64,000 bases of DNA from Photobacterium pectinilyticum. Its GTDB lineage: Bacteria; Pseudomonadota; Gammaproteobacteria; Enterobacterales; Vibrionaceae. A program made the translations under genes and the position numbers. Where the stretch lies: positions 1-64,000 of the forward strand of contig NZ_JANEYT010000023.1 of NCBI RefSeq assembly GCF_024357955.1, in the 5' to 3' direction. Shown piece after piece: positions 8,991-18,320 of this stretch; positions within the stretch are counted from its first letter, which is position 1; every line of letters begins with the position of its first letter. Under the pieces are notes generated by a model. The model had not been told where the DNA came from, did no database searches, and saw only the letters and a program-made list of their open reading frames with translations.

Positions 8991-10517
8991 TCAAACCCTT
9001 AGATCTTGTTGTAAATACTGGTGAAATTCGTTGAATGGCATCGGTTTGGCAAAATGGAAACCTTGCATCAGGTGGATATCCCGCTGATGCAGGTATTCAA
9101 CCTGATCCGCCGTCTCGACACCTTCAGCGATTACTTTTAGCCCAGCGTGTTTGGCAAAAAGGATAATGGAGTCAAGAATATTAGACTTCAAGTCATTGGT
9201 ACCAATCGTGTCGATAAACATTTTATCGATTTTCAATGTATCGATAGGCAGGTTTTGCAGGTAGCTAAAACCGCCATAGCCGGTACCTGCATCATCGAGT
9301 TTGATTGAGATACCAAAATTACTCAGCTGCTGAATAATTGACCGGGCTTTTGCCAAGTTTTTGAACGGGATCCGCTCTGTCACTTCAAACGCCAACCGAT
9401 GAGCTGGGATTTTCCTTTGTGTGAGTAAGTTGATCGTTGTGGCAAGGAATTCGTCATCTTCCAGTTGCTGTGGCGTAACATTCATGCTGACACAAAAATC
9501 GGATTCGGCAATGAGCTCGTCTTGAAATTGGTCAATGATGAGTTCAAGCAGGTAAACCGTCAACTGCTTGATTTGCCCATTGTGCTCTGCAATAGGGATA
9601 AATTGATTCGGTGAAATGAGCTCTCCATCAGGTCGTTGCCAGCGGATCAACACCTCGCAGCCGGTCATCTTTCCTGATCGGGTATCAATGATCGGCTGAT
9701 AAAAAGGGATAAACTCTTTTTTTAGTAAGCCATGCGTGATCATTTCTTTTAGCGTTCGCTCAGGTGTACGGTATAACCCAATCAGCAAGCAGCCAGATAA
9801 CAGCATAAAAAACAGTAATAGCTGAGTGATAAATTGATCACTGTTTGTCACATAGCTGATCCCATTCGCTGTTGCATAGACATTGAACGCGTAGTTGGGG
9901 CCAAAAGCTTTTCTTGCAATGTGGAAATATTGCTTAGCCTCCAGCATAGGATAAACCTGAATTTCCTCGCCATCTCGACTCAAGGTCATTGCTGTACAAT
10001 TCTTGCACACTTCACTTTGTGTGAATACATGCTGCACCGGTTCGGTAATTAAGATCAAGCTCGCTTCGGCAAGGCGGTAGTGAATCTTAAGGCGGTGGTT
10101 ATGATAAGGGGCAACGTTATAACTAAAGTCGACAGTATCATGCCCGAGAACGCTACTGTCCTTGTGATCAAAATCTTTAATGAGCGGAACTTTATCTCCA
10201 TAAACAGAGCAATGGCCTGTTGCGGTCTGTAGCTCTAGCAGTTGGATGCCAGTTGATTGCTCAATAGTCTCACGTAATAAGGAAATGTCCTGCTGAGTAC
10301 AGGTAAAGTTAAGCTCAGTTATGAGCTCTTGTAATTCACGCCCAACATCCATGAATCGTTCTTGGTAGAATATATGAATGTTTTCGAGCCGCTTTTCGAC
10401 TTCACTTTTGAACAAGTAATGGCTAATTGGTTGTGAAGACATAGCAATAGCAGTCGCACCCAGTAAAAATACTAGGATTGGGGATCGCCAACGTAACCAA
10501 AGAGTCATGTTCATCAA
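8991..10517 (-). CDS. Cyclic-di-GMP phosphodiesterase with CSS-type periplasmic sensor and EAL domain
   Basis: 508 residues. A transmembrane helix at about 12-30, a periplasmic region at 31-228 and a second helix at about 229-249 are followed by a cytoplasmic EAL domain (about 262-505). The signature reads EVL (288-290) rather than EAL, and loop 6 reads DDAGTGYG; EGVET and QGFHFAKPM are intact, so catalysis is expected. The periplasmic part resembles the CSS-motif domain of E. coli PdeC. Cys73 and Cys103 have the 30-residue spacing of PdeC Cys75/Cys105, though the CSS triplet reads CSV. A CKNC pair (171-174) is extra. In PdeC, loss of the disulfide controls activity, so redox sensing is a reasonable inference here. 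Confidence 0.85.
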   Translation of the reverse strand: MMNMTLWLRWRSPILVFLLGATAIAMSSQPISHYLFKSEVEKRLENIHIFYQERFMDVGRELQELITELNFTCTQQDISLLRETIEQSTGIQLLELQTATGHCSVYGDKVPLIKDFDHKDSSVLGHDTVDFSYNVAPYHNHRLKIHYRLAEASLILITEPVQHVFTQSEVCKNCTAMTLSRDGEEIQVYPMLEAKQYFHIARKAFGPNYAFNVYATANGISYVTNSDQFITQLLLFFMLLSGCLLIGLYRTPERTLKEMITHGLLKKEFIPFYQPIIDTRSGKMTGCEVLIRWQRPDGELISPNQFIPIAEHNGQIKQLTVYLLELIIDQFQDELIAESDFCVSMNVTPQQLEDDEFLATTINLLTQRKIPAHRLAFEVTERIPFKNLAKARSIIQQLSNFGISIKLDDAGTGYGGFSYLQNLPIDTLKIDKMFIDTIGTNDLKSNILDSIILFAKHAGLKVIAEGVETADQVEYLHQRDIHLMQGFHFAKPMPFNEFHQYLQQDLRV

Positions 10518-10719
10518 TAGGGTGCGAGTTGTTCAAAAAGGGCGCTATTGAAACATAACTTTATGGTATATAACAGAGGGGAGCATTGAATAACTGCAAA
10601 AAAAAGCAACTATCTAAAAAGGTACATTGATAGTTATCTCCAACGTATTGATTAACAATACATCTTTAAATCAACACCATAAAGGTGTATATATGATGCT
10701 TCTTTATGGAGGTGGTTAA

Positions 10720-11061
10720 ATGATATTAAGAATGCTCCCTGTCGTTGTGAGTTTTTGGTTACTAGCTGCACATTTTTTACGCTATGGCTCATGGCTACCA
10801 TGCCTATTGTTAATAGCCTTCCCTTTGGTACTGCTTATTCGCCACCGATGGGTTCCCTACGTGATGTCCATAAGCTTAGGTCTAGTTGCGTTGAAGTGGC
10901 TACAAGTTACTTATAGCATGATCACGATCCGTTTGATCATGGGGGATGATTGGTTACGAATGTCGATGATAATGGCGGCGGTCGTGTGCGTTACATTGAT
11001 GTCTGCGTGTGTATTTCAAAGTCGAAAATCGAAAGACTATTATCGAGTCAATGCCAATTAA
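10720..11061 (+). CDS. Small four-span membrane protein of unknown function
   Basis: 113 residues with four predicted transmembrane helices at about 4-20, 24-40, 44-62 and 82-99 and a short basic tail SRKSKDYYRVNAN. A strong ribosome site (GGAGGTGG) precedes the ATG by about five bases, which supports a real gene. It is monocistronic as far as can be seen, lying between the divergent EAL gene and ribA. I recognise no family. Confidence 0.65.
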   Translation: MILRMLPVVVSFWLLAAHFLRYGSWLPCLLLIAFPLVLLIRHRWVPYVMSISLGLVALKWLQVTYSMITIRLIMGDDWLRMSMIMAAVVCVTLMSACVFQSRKSKDYYRVNAN

Positions 11062-11197
11062 ACCATAGATAACTTATGGTTTTTTCCTTGTTGGTGTTAT
11101 GTTATAACATAATAATCCGGGGTGCTATTGTTCTGATTACCAGCAACCTATGCCTTTACGCTGTTTTAGTGCAATAATTTTAGATATCATTACGGTT

Positions 11198-11248
11198 TAT
11201 ACCCAAGTGACTTCATTAAACCAAATACCTTGAAGTTGCTTGGGTATA
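11198..11248. repeat. Imperfect inverted repeat of the TATACCCAAG type
   Basis: TATACCCAAGTGACTTCA (11198-11215) and TGAAGTTGCTTGGGTATA (11231-11248) are reverse complements with two mismatches and a 15-base spacer. From general familiarity, similar TATACCCAAGCAACTTCA sequences recur between genes in Vibrionaceae genomes; I infer a dispersed REP-like element. A partial copy of the left arm occurs at 12479-12490. Just after the element, AACCCGAGT occurs twice (11250-11275). Confidence 0.6.
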
Positions 11249-11435
11249 ACAACCCGAGTGATCAACCCGAGTTAAAGAGTAACGCCTTAGCGATAGTCGT
11301 ACCGTAGAGTATTCAATTGCTGGGTGTTGTGTAAAGAATAGTTAGTCAAACAGCAAGCCTGTAGCCTTAACCGTGAGGCTTTGTATCGATCTGATTGCCG
11401 CTGCTGATTTGTCTGTAGAAGTACTTAGGAACAAC

Positions 11436-12035
11436 ATGGTTAAAGTAAGGGCCCGTGTGCCTTTTAAAGTCGGTCAAAGAAGTAATATTCCTGCTGAGCT
11501 GCTTTCATTTAACGGGTTAGAGTCAGGCAAAGAGCATGTTGCTGTGATTTTCCAAAATGCCGATCAGCGTTCTATACCACCACTTGTACGCATGCATTCT
11601 GAATGCTTGACGGGGGATGTTTTTCATTCATCGCGTTGTGACTGTGGTGAGCAGTTAGATGAAACCATCGAAAAAATGGGTGAGCAGGGTGGTGTCCTAT
11701 TGTATCTGCGTCAAGAAGGGCGCGGGATCGGTCTTTACAACAAGATTGATGCTTATGAATTACAAAGTCAGGGCATGAACACCTACGAAGCAAATAATCA
11801 CCTTGGATTTAGCGATGATCTTCGAGAATTTTCTGAAGCCGCTTATATGCTGACGGCGTTGGGTTTGAAAGAAATTCGTCTGATCACCAATAATCCGAAA
11901 AAGATCCGTGAACTTGAAGCTCTGGGTATTGTGATTTCAGAAGTGGTGGGTACTAAAGCGCACGTCAAAGATGGTAACGAAAACTATCTAAAAACCAAAG
12001 CAGCACACGGTAAACACCGCTTCCACTTTGATTAA
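11436..12035 (+). CDS. ribA: GTP cyclohydrolase II
   Basis: A 199-residue enzyme for the first step of riboflavin synthesis (GTP to the diaminopyrimidine intermediate, formate and pyrophosphate). The zinc site [18 protein letters not shown] has ligands Cys57, Cys68 and Cys70. The catalytic segment RQEGRGIGL and the TNNPKK motif are present. The start MVKVRARV is chosen because AGGA precedes it at good spacing and it matches the family N terminus; the frame is open 63 bases further upstream. It stands apart from other rib genes, and I see no FMN riboswitch upstream. A terminator follows immediately. Confidence 0.93.
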   Translation: MVKVRARVPFKVGQRSNIPAELLSFNGLESGKEHVAVIFQNADQRSIPPLVRMHSECLTGDVFHSSRCDCGEQLDETIEKMGEQGGVLLYLRQEGRGIGLYNKIDAYELQSQGMNTYEANNHLGFSDDLREFSEAAYMLTALGLKEIRLITNNPKKIRELEALGIVISEVVGTKAHVKDGNENYLKTKAAHGKHRFHFD

Positions 12036-12060
12036 TACCTGCTACCCGGAAGATAAATAA

Positions 12061-12092
12061 AAAGGCGGAGCCATGAAGATGGCTCCGCCTTT
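12061..12092. terminator. Bidirectional terminator between ribA and yciU
   Basis: A perfect 14-bp stem (AAAGGCGGAGCCAT and ATGGCTCCGCCTTT) has the loop GAAG, an A run before it and TTT after it. It separates converging genes. Confidence 0.92.
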
Positions 12093-12116
12093 GTTGTATT
12101 TCTATGGGGTTCTGGC

Positions 12117-12443
12117 TTAGTCACGCTTCCACAAAACGTGGCAGAATTTGTTGTCAGGATCACGGCTCACAAGAAGGCGAGCGAAAACATCGTCTAGCTC
12201 ATCATTTTCTTCATTAACCAGACCAACGCGCACTTCGGCATACACTTCTTTATCAACGTCAAAGCCAACGTGCTCAGCCCAGTCATCTTTAGTTTCAACT
12301 AGTTCAGCAGCACCGCGCTCGTCAAATTGCATCGTGAAAAGCAATACGTCGGCAGGCTCTAGGTTATCAGAAGCCATCTCCAGGAAGATGTCATAAGCGG
12401 CATCGATAACGTCGTCATAAGAAATTAGGTTTGGTGTGTCCAT
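12117..12443 (-). CDS. yciU: Putative dsDNA-mimic protein, UPF0263 (YciU/HI1450) family
   Basis: 108 residues, about a quarter of them Asp or Glu, with the family segments AYDIFLEMASDNLEPADVLL, FDERGAAEL and DDVFARLLVSRD, which match E. coli YciU and H. influenzae HI1450 closely. HI1450 binds the HU protein, and its acidic surface was proposed to imitate DNA; the cellular role is not settled. The first Met gives the normal length. It precedes efpL on the opposite side of a terminator, and the two are probably independently transcribed. Confidence 0.85.
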   Translation of the reverse strand: MDTPNLISYDDVIDAAYDIFLEMASDNLEPADVLLFTMQFDERGAAELVETKDDWAEHVGFDVDKEVYAEVRVGLVNEENDELDDVFARLLVSRDPDNKFCHVLWKRD

Positions 12444-12478
12444 GAACTCTATCTGTCATTGGTTAATTGAAATGGCAG

Positions 12479-12490
12479 TATACCCAAGCA
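12479..12490. repeat. Partial copy of the TATACCCAAG repeat arm
   Basis: TATACCCAAGCA matches the left arm of the inverted repeat at 11198-11248 and is followed by unrelated sequence. It lies in the yciU leader region. It may be a decayed copy. Confidence 0.35.
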
Positions 12491-12550
12491 ATATGCAGGT
12501 GCAAGTTTCGACCTTATAGGCCACCAAGCTTGGGCGTTCCCCTTAACAAC

Positions 12551-12582
12551 AAAAAAGGGAAGCGCTCGTTGGGCTTCCCCTT
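12551..12582 (-). terminator. Terminator of efpL
   Basis: GGGAAGC (12557-12563) and GCTTCCC (12573-12579) form a hairpin. On the minus strand it is followed by a six-base T run (complement of 12551-12556), 22 bp after the efpL stop. Confidence 0.85.
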
Positions 12583-12603
12583 TGGTAATAGTCTAACTAT
12601 TGT

Positions 12604-13173
12604 TTAGTCTGCGCGACCCATGAACTTACGTTCTTGAACGTTGACCTTAACCTTTTCACCTGTAGAGATGTATTCAGGTACTTGTACTGATAGGCCAGTT
12701 GCAAAGCGTGCTGGCTTAGTACGAGCTGATGCTGACGCACCTTTAATTGAAGGGTCGGTCTCTTCGATAACCAATTCAACGGATGAAGGTAGTTCGAGGC
12801 CTGCTGCTTTTTCATTGACCAGAATGACAAGAATACCTTGGGTATCTTCATTGATGAATAGCATTTCATCAGCAATATCTTCAGCGTTGAAGGTGTACTG
12901 ATCGTAGTTCTCTGTATCCATGAAGATGATGTTTTCACCTTCGGCGTATGAATAAGCGACTGGGTGCTTACTCATCTCAACAGTATCTACCACATCATCA
13001 GCCTTTAGGCGTTCGTCAACACGGTGCCCTGTCGCTAGGTCGGTACAACGCATTTTGTAGATTTTTGTACCGCCACGGCCGCCAGGTGTTGTAACTTCAA
13101 TATCTTTGACTAACAGCGTTTTACCGCCGGTTACAATGACAAAACCTTTCTTTATTTCACTAGCTCTTGGCAT
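12604..13173 (-). CDS. yeiP: Elongation factor P-like protein EfpL (YeiP)
   Basis: 189 residues with the three beta-barrel domains of EF-P. The loop TPGGRGGTKIYK places Arg33 at the tip where EF-P carries its modified lysine, which marks this as the YeiP/EfpL paralogue rather than EF-P. EfpL relieves ribosome stalling at proline-containing motifs in an overlapping but distinct set from EF-P. N-terminal MPRASEIKKG and C-terminal KFMGRAD fit the family length. It is monocistronic with its own terminator. An out-of-frame open frame lies over the same region and is a shadow. Confidence 0.92.
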   Translation of the reverse strand: MPRASEIKKGFVIVTGGKTLLVKDIEVTTPGGRGGTKIYKMRCTDLATGHRVDERLKADDVVDTVEMSKHPVAYSYAEGENIIFMDTENYDQYTFNAEDIADEMLFINEDTQGILVILVNEKAAGLELPSSVELVIEETDPSIKGASASARTKPARFATGLSVQVPEYISTGEKVKVNVQERKFMGRAD

Positions 13174-13458
13174 GGGATATATCTTTCTGTTGGTAAAAAC
13201 CGAAAATTACCACGGTTAAGCCTGAACACCAACTATTTCGTGAACCGAAGGGCTAACTTCTTAAGGATGTGTCGAGTGGACGTTGAATTTTGCTATAAAT
13301 CGTTCAAAAGGCATAGGCTTAGCATCGAGATACTGATAGTTACCCATCACATTTGTACGTTTATTATTCAGTTGGCGTTGGGTTAGATATTGATGGACCG
13401 TGATTTGATATAGTTACTGAAATAGTTACGAAGCTAGCAGTAATTTAGAGGAATATCA

Positions 13459-14229
13459 GTGGCACGAGCTTTACCTGCTTTGGGTTGTCCATCCACATTT
13501 CAACCTATGTTTGATCAGATTGTTGATGAGCTGGTTCATCAGCTCAAACGCAGCATACCTGTTCTTCATAGCATCTATATTGCGGGGAGCGTTGCTAGGC
13601 TGGAAGCAGTTCCTGGGCAATCTGATTTAAATGTCACCTTAGTGACAACCAACCCGCTGACGGCGTCAGCGCAAGCAATACTTAATAGCATTGTCAGTCG
13701 GATAGAGAGCCAATGTCCACAAATTGTCGCTGTTAATATGACGTTATTGGTAAAACATGAGGTGCTTGATATTGCAGCGATCTTTAAATGGGGCTTCTGG
13801 CTGAAGCATTGTTGCGTATGTGTGTGTGGTGATGACCTCTCAAGTCGATTTGGTTGCTTTGAGCCAAGCTGGGACATTGGTAAGTCGATGAATGATGACT
13901 TACCGATACAGCTTAACGATTACCGTCGTAATATTATGGCTACAAGAGTTGTTTCCCATTACTTATCTTTGTGCCGTGATGTGGCAAAAAAAATGATTTG
14001 GTCGTGTTATACCTTGGTCTTTCATCGCTCTGGTAAATTAGCGTTGTCGATAGAGCAAGCCGCTCAGCAATTTCTGAGTTATTACCCTCAGCACAAATTG
14101 GCAATTGATCGCCTTTTTATGTTGATCTCAGGTCAGCAAGTCCCTAAAAAAGCCGTATTGTTTATGATTAATGACTTCGGCCAGTGGATAGTGACTGAAT
14201 TTGATAAGATTGAACGTAAAATTGGTTAA
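13459..14229 (+). CDS. Nucleotidyltransferase-like protein with a degenerate active site
   Basis: 256 residues starting at GTG 13459 behind AGAGGA. The segment GSVARLEAVPGQSDLN (43-58) has the form of the nucleotidyltransferase active site, in which GS is followed by an SDxD pair. Here the second acidic position is Asn58, so metal-dependent transfer may be lost or altered. Several cysteines cluster around 119-125 (CCVCVCG). The rest is helical and not recognised. It lies 21 bp upstream of the probable polB start and is likely co-transcribed with it. It could be a non-catalytic regulator or a divergent enzyme; the functional assignment is uncertain. Confidence 0.55.
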   Translation: MARALPALGCPSTFQPMFDQIVDELVHQLKRSIPVLHSIYIAGSVARLEAVPGQSDLNVTLVTTNPLTASAQAILNSIVSRIESQCPQIVAVNMTLLVKHEVLDIAAIFKWGFWLKHCCVCVCGDDLSSRFGCFEPSWDIGKSMNDDLPIQLNDYRRNIMATRVVSHYLSLCRDVAKKMIWSCYTLVFHRSGKLALSIEQAAQQFLSYYPQHKLAIDRLFMLISGQQVPKKAVLFMINDFGQWIVTEFDKIERKIG

Positions 14230-14250
14230 TACCATACTAACGAGGTGTTT

Positions 14251-16629
14251 TTGCAAACTCAGTCAAAAGGCTTTGTACTAACAAGGCAAGGCCGCGATGT
14301 TCGTGGTCAAACAGAGATTGTGCTTTGGGTTAGCACCGACAATGGGCCAGCCAGGCTGGTGATCAATAACGCTAAACCGGTGTGCTTTATTCGCCAGCAA
14401 GATCAAGTGGTGGCCCAAGGCGAACTTCATAAAGCGGGAATACGCGCTGAGTGGAAGCCATTAGCACTGAAGAACTTTCAGCATGAAGACATGGCAGCAT
14501 GTTACTGCCATTCGATAAAAGACAGCCTTCAACTACCCCAGATCTTACGTGCGGTTGGGATCGAAGCATTTGAGTCTGATATTCGTTTAGCTGACCGCTA
14601 TTTGATGGAACGTTTTATTTGTGGTGGCATTGCTTTTTCTGGTAAGCATACGATCAAGACGGGCTTTGATGAGTTCCATCAGGTTAAAGCTAAATCAGCG
14701 GAATATAAGCCTCAATTATCGGTTGTGTCGCTGGATATAGAGTGCTCGGAAAAAGGCGTTCTGTATTCGGTTGGTTTACATAGCGATAAAGACAGCCGGG
14801 TTATTATGGTCGGGGAGGCATCTTGCGATAAGGATGCACACGACTGGATTCAGTGGGTAGACTCAGAAAAAGCGTTGTTACTCGCCTTGGAAGCATGGTT
14901 TCTAGCGTTCGATCCTGACATTGTTATCGGCTGGAACGTCATTGACTTTGATTTTCGCTTGCTGCTTAAACGGGCGGAATGGAATGCGATTACTTTACGC
15001 ATGGGCAGGGGAAAGCAGCCGCCTCATTGGCGACAGTCAACTCAGAATCCTAACCAAGGCTTTATTTCCATTCCTGGCCGTGTGGTCTTAGACGGCATTG
15101 ATACTCTGAAGACCGCTACCTACAACTTCCGCTCCTGGTCTTTGGAGTCAGTTTCGCGAGAGTTACTGGGAGAGGGTAAGGCGATACACAATGTCCATGA
15201 TCGAATGGCCGAAATCAACCAGATGTTCCGTGAGGACAAAGTCTCGCTGGCAAAATACAACCTGCAAGATTGCAAGTTGGTTTCGCGCATTTTCGATCAT
15301 ACTCACTTGCTTGACTTCGTTATCGAGAGAAGCCGTTTGACCGGTGTGGAGCTTGATCGGATTGGCGGCTCGGTAGCGGCGTTTACCAATCTATATTTAC
15401 CTCAGCTACACCGAGCGGGTTATGTGGCTCCAAGTTTGGATAGCGAAAACTGGATTGCCAGCCCTGGTGGCTATGTCATGGACTCCAAACCCGGTTTGTA
15501 TGAATCGGTATTGGTGCTGGATTTCAAATCGCTTTACCCTTCTATCATCCGCACCTTTCGTATCGATCCGCTCGGGTTGATTGAAGGCTTATTGCTCGAA
15601 GAAGGGAAAGAAGACAATCAAGCCATTGCCGGATTTCGGGGAGGGCGCTTCCATCGGGCCAAACACTTCTTGCCTAAGATGATCGAATCATTATGGGCGG
15701 CAAGGGATCAAGCCAAACGTGATGGGGAAAAGGCTTTTTCACAAGCGATTAAAATCATCATGAACTCTTTTTACGGTGTGCTGGGATCCTCTGGTTGCCG
15801 TTTCTTTGATCATCGTTTGGCCTCATCGATCACAATGCGCGGGCATGAGATCATGAAAACCACTCGAGAGCTGATTGAAGGTAAAGGGTATGAGGTGATC
15901 TATGGTGATACCGACTCGACTTTTGTGTCACTCAAACATGCTCATTCAGCGGAAAAAGCCGATGAAATCGGCTGTCAGCTGGTGGCGTATATTAATCAGT
16001 GGTGGACTAAACACTTACAAGACGAGTATGCCGTTGAGTCTGCGCTGGAGCTGGAGTACGAAACCCACTATCACAAATTCTTGATGCCGACGATCCGTGG
16101 GCAGGAAACGGGCAGTAAAAAACGTTATGCCGGCTTGGTGATCAGTAATGGGCATGAGGAAATGGTTTACAAAGGGTTAGAGACAGTGCGTACCGACTGG
16201 ACACGTTTGGCACAGACTTTCCAGCAAACCTTATACCATCAAGTATTTCACGATGAGGAAGTGGAAGAGTACGTCAGGCAGTACGTGGAAGATACCCGAT
16301 CCGGAAAGTACGATGATGTATTGGTTTACCGCAAGCGGTTACGCCGTAACCTATCTGAGTACCAAAAAAATGTACCGCCACATGTCAGAGCGGCAAGAAT
16401 GGCTGATGAGGTGAATCAACGTCAAGGTCGATCACTGCAATATCAAAACGGCGGTTGGATTGAGTATGTGATCACCATTAACGGCCCAGAACCAAAAGAA
16501 GCCCAGCAAAGCCCGATTGATTACGAGCATTATATTGATAAGCAGCTAAGACCAGTAGCTGATGGTATTTTGCCTTTCATCGGTAAACACTTTGATGATA
16601 TTACCGCTCCGCAGTTAGGGTTATTTTAA
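14251..16629 (+). CDS. polB: DNA polymerase II (family B)
   Basis: About 792 residues. The N-terminal half has the 3'-5' exonuclease motifs: VSLDIECSE (Exo I), IGWNVIDFD (Exo II) and YNLQDCKLV (Exo III). The polymerase domain has DFKSLYPSIIRT (motif A), KIIMNSFYGVLG (motif B) and YGDTDSTF (motif C). The C-terminal QLGLF resembles a beta-clamp-binding peptide and matches E. coli Pol II. I prefer the TTG at 14251, which lies five bases after CGAGG; an in-frame GTG at 14245 overlaps that site. In E. coli polB is SOS-induced, but I see no CTGT-N8-ACAG LexA box before this gene or before the upstream partner. Confidence 0.93.
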   Translation: MQTQSKGFVLTRQGRDVRGQTEIVLWVSTDNGPARLVINNAKPVCFIRQQDQVVAQGELHKAGIRAEWKPLALKNFQHEDMAACYCHSIKDSLQLPQILRAVGIEAFESDIRLADRYLMERFICGGIAFSGKHTIKTGFDEFHQVKAKSAEYKPQLSVVSLDIECSEKGVLYSVGLHSDKDSRVIMVGEASCDKDAHDWIQWVDSEKALLLALEAWFLAFDPDIVIGWNVIDFDFRLLLKRAEWNAITLRMGRGKQPPHWRQSTQNPNQGFISIPGRVVLDGIDTLKTATYNFRSWSLESVSRELLGEGKAIHNVHDRMAEINQMFREDKVSLAKYNLQDCKLVSRIFDHTHLLDFVIERSRLTGVELDRIGGSVAAFTNLYLPQLHRAGYVAPSLDSENWIASPGGYVMDSKPGLYESVLVLDFKSLYPSIIRTFRIDPLGLIEGLLLEEGKEDNQAIAGFRGGRFHRAKHFLPKMIESLWAARDQAKRDGEKAFSQAIKIIMNSFYGVLGSSGCRFFDHRLASSITMRGHEIMKTTRELIEGKGYEVIYGDTDSTFVSLKHAHSAEKADEIGCQLVAYINQWWTKHLQDEYAVESALELEYETHYHKFLMPTIRGQETGSKKRYAGLVISNGHEEMVYKGLETVRTDWTRLAQTFQQTLYHQVFHDEEVEEYVRQYVEDTRSGKYDDVLVYRKRLRRNLSEYQKNVPPHVRAARMADEVNQRQGRSLQYQNGGWIEYVITINGPEPKEAQQSPIDYEHYIDKQLRPVADGILPFIGKHFDDITAPQLGLF

Positions 16630-16651
16630 ATTTAAACTAAGGATAGAGTAA

Positions 16652-17680
16652 ATGTTTGATACCCGTTTTAGTTCCGAGATCCAAGGGCGTATAGATCAAA
16701 AAACTAAACCTCTTGGGGCGCTGGGCCAGTTGGAAAAAGTGGCTTATCAGTTAGCACTTATCCAGAGCCAAGGCAAAGCCCAAGCGATAGACAATATTTC
16801 TCTGGATCAGCCAACTGTTTTGGTGTTTGCCGGTGATCACGGTATTGCTGAAGAAGGGGTGAGTATCGCACCGAGTGCCGTTACCCAACAGATGGTCCTT
16901 AACTTCTTGGCCGGAGGTGCTGCGATTAATTGTTTCTGCCGTGCTAATGATGTGGCGATAAAAGTGATTGATTGCGGTATTTTGGTACCGGTAGAGCAGG
17001 AATCTCCGCAGTTGGTTAAGCAACGCCTTGGTGAACGGACGGGTAATTTAGCCATTGAACCGGCCATGACAGTACAACAAGTGCACCAAGGGTTGGTTTG
17101 GGGCCAAGAGGTGGTAGACGGTGTGATCGACCAAGGTTGCAACCTGATCATGTTTGGAGAAATGGGGATAGGTAATACCAGTAGTGCGTCAGCGCTGCTT
17201 GCTGCATTTACTGGTGAGTCTGCAGAACGTTGCGTTGGTCTTGGCACGGGTGTGTCTTCGGAGCAATTGGAGAAGAAAAAGCGTTTGGTGAGTCAAGGTG
17301 TAGCACGTTGCGGTTCCACCGACCCGAAAACATTGCTTGCCGAGCTCGGAGGGTTTGAAATCGTACAGATGGTGGGTGGTTTCCTTGCCGCGGCCAAGCA
17401 GAAAACTCCGGTACTCGTTGATGGTTTTATTGTGACAGTTGCTGCATTACTGGCGACGAAAATAGATCCGTCCTGCCGTGATTATTTGATTTTCGCTCAC
17501 CAATCCCATGAGTCGGGTCATCAAATTGCACTTGAACAGCTGGATGCCGAGCCGTTGCTGGATCTATCCTTGAGATTAGGTGAGGGGACCGGTGCGGTAC
17601 TAGCCGTTCCACTGCTTCGAGCTGCTGCAGAGTTTTATAATAATATGGCGAGTTTTGCAGAAGCCGGCGTCACGGTTTAA
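16652..17680 (+). CDS. cobT: Nicotinate-nucleotide:dimethylbenzimidazole phosphoribosyltransferase
   Basis: 342 residues. CobT makes alpha-ribazole phosphate for the lower ligand of cobalamin. Recognisable segments are [10 protein letters not shown] near the N terminus, [27 protein letters not shown] and the C-terminal [14 protein letters not shown], whose Glu corresponds to the catalytic base of Salmonella CobT. AAGGATAGAG precedes the ATG. The gene lies 22 bp after polB, so the two may share a transcript, although no functional link is known. Other cobalamin genes are not in the window; in Vibrionaceae CobT commonly works in salvage. Confidence 0.93.
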   Translation: MFDTRFSSEIQGRIDQKTKPLGALGQLEKVAYQLALIQSQGKAQAIDNISLDQPTVLVFAGDHGIAEEGVSIAPSAVTQQMVLNFLAGGAAINCFCRANDVAIKVIDCGILVPVEQESPQLVKQRLGERTGNLAIEPAMTVQQVHQGLVWGQEVVDGVIDQGCNLIMFGEMGIGNTSSASALLAAFTGESAERCVGLGTGVSSEQLEKKKRLVSQGVARCGSTDPKTLLAELGGFEIVQMVGGFLAAAKQKTPVLVDGFIVTVAALLATKIDPSCRDYLIFAHQSHESGHQIALEQLDAEPLLDLSLRLGEGTGAVLAVPLLRAAAEFYNNMASFAEAGVTV

Positions 17681-17690
17681 AACGGAAACA

Positions 17691-17718
17691 AAAAAACCGC
17701 ATCAAAATGCGGTTTTTT
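17691..17718. terminator. Bidirectional terminator between cobT and a small leftward gene
   Basis: AAAAAACCGCAT and ATGCGGTTTTTT surround a CAAA loop. The A and T runs make it functional in both directions. Confidence 0.92.
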
Positions 17719-17744
17719 ATTGCTTTGCAAAAAGATCATCGCGA

Positions 17745-18056
17745 TCAACTGAAGTACTCGACATTGGATACAGAAGACTTCATGGCGTGGATAGGGTCAA
17801 ATTTGATAGCGCCACGGTTAGGGGTGCAAATTTTATACACTCCATCACACTCGAAAATAGCCAGTACAGTTTCTTCGGTTCTGAATACATCAGGAAGCGG
17901 CTTGCCGATTTCGCACGTACATTCAGCCCCTTCATGTTGCCATACAAGCTTGTAAATACGTTTGTTTTGCTCGGGGGCAGATACATGGTTAGCGATTGAG
18001 TTGAATACTGCTTCTGCTTGCTGCGGGCTAGATGCCGATGGTACAAAGAAATCCAT
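17745..18056 (-). CDS. Conserved-looking small protein of unknown function
   Basis: 103 residues (MDFFVPSASSPQQAEAVFNS at the N terminus). It is soluble, with no signal peptide or membrane span. A near-perfect ribosome site, AGGAGGG, lies four to five bases before the ATG, and a shared terminator follows. These favour this frame over three other open frames across the same interval. Three cysteines are present, two in ECTCEIG. No family is recognised. Confidence 0.65.
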   Translation of the reverse strand: MDFFVPSASSPQQAEAVFNSIANHVSAPEQNKRIYKLVWQHEGAECTCEIGKPLPDVFRTEETVLAIFECDGVYKICTPNRGAIKFDPIHAMKSSVSNVEYFS

Positions 18057-18320
18057 GGTTCCCTCCTGGTTGAACGGCAGTCATTGGAAAAGAACATGCG
18101 ACTGCGATTTAGATGATGTTATCGCTCCTGATAACGATAAAAGACTAGCAAAATAATTAACAAAAGTACAAGGCTATGAATGGCCATTCACTTTTGGTGA
18201 TAAATTTCACTTTCTATCCTGATTCATATGATATTTATGTAGATTGGTATAATTTGGGAAATATGCCAGAAGGGATTATTATCATTAGTAGGTCACTCGC
18301 TATTCGTTATGGGGAAAGGA

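Noticed and set aside
11062-11435. FMN riboswitch upstream of ribA
   Set aside because: The region shows a REP-like inverted repeat, but none of the conserved RFN segments is visible.
13380-14250. LexA (SOS) box controlling polB
   Set aside because: I looked for CTGT-N8-ACAG before polB and before the upstream gene and did not find it. A weak site would need a matrix search.
17655-18097. Three open frames overlapping the 103-residue gene at 17745-18056
   Set aside because: None has a good ribosome site, whereas the chosen frame has AGGAGGG at correct spacing; two cross the cobT terminator or the small gene's leader.
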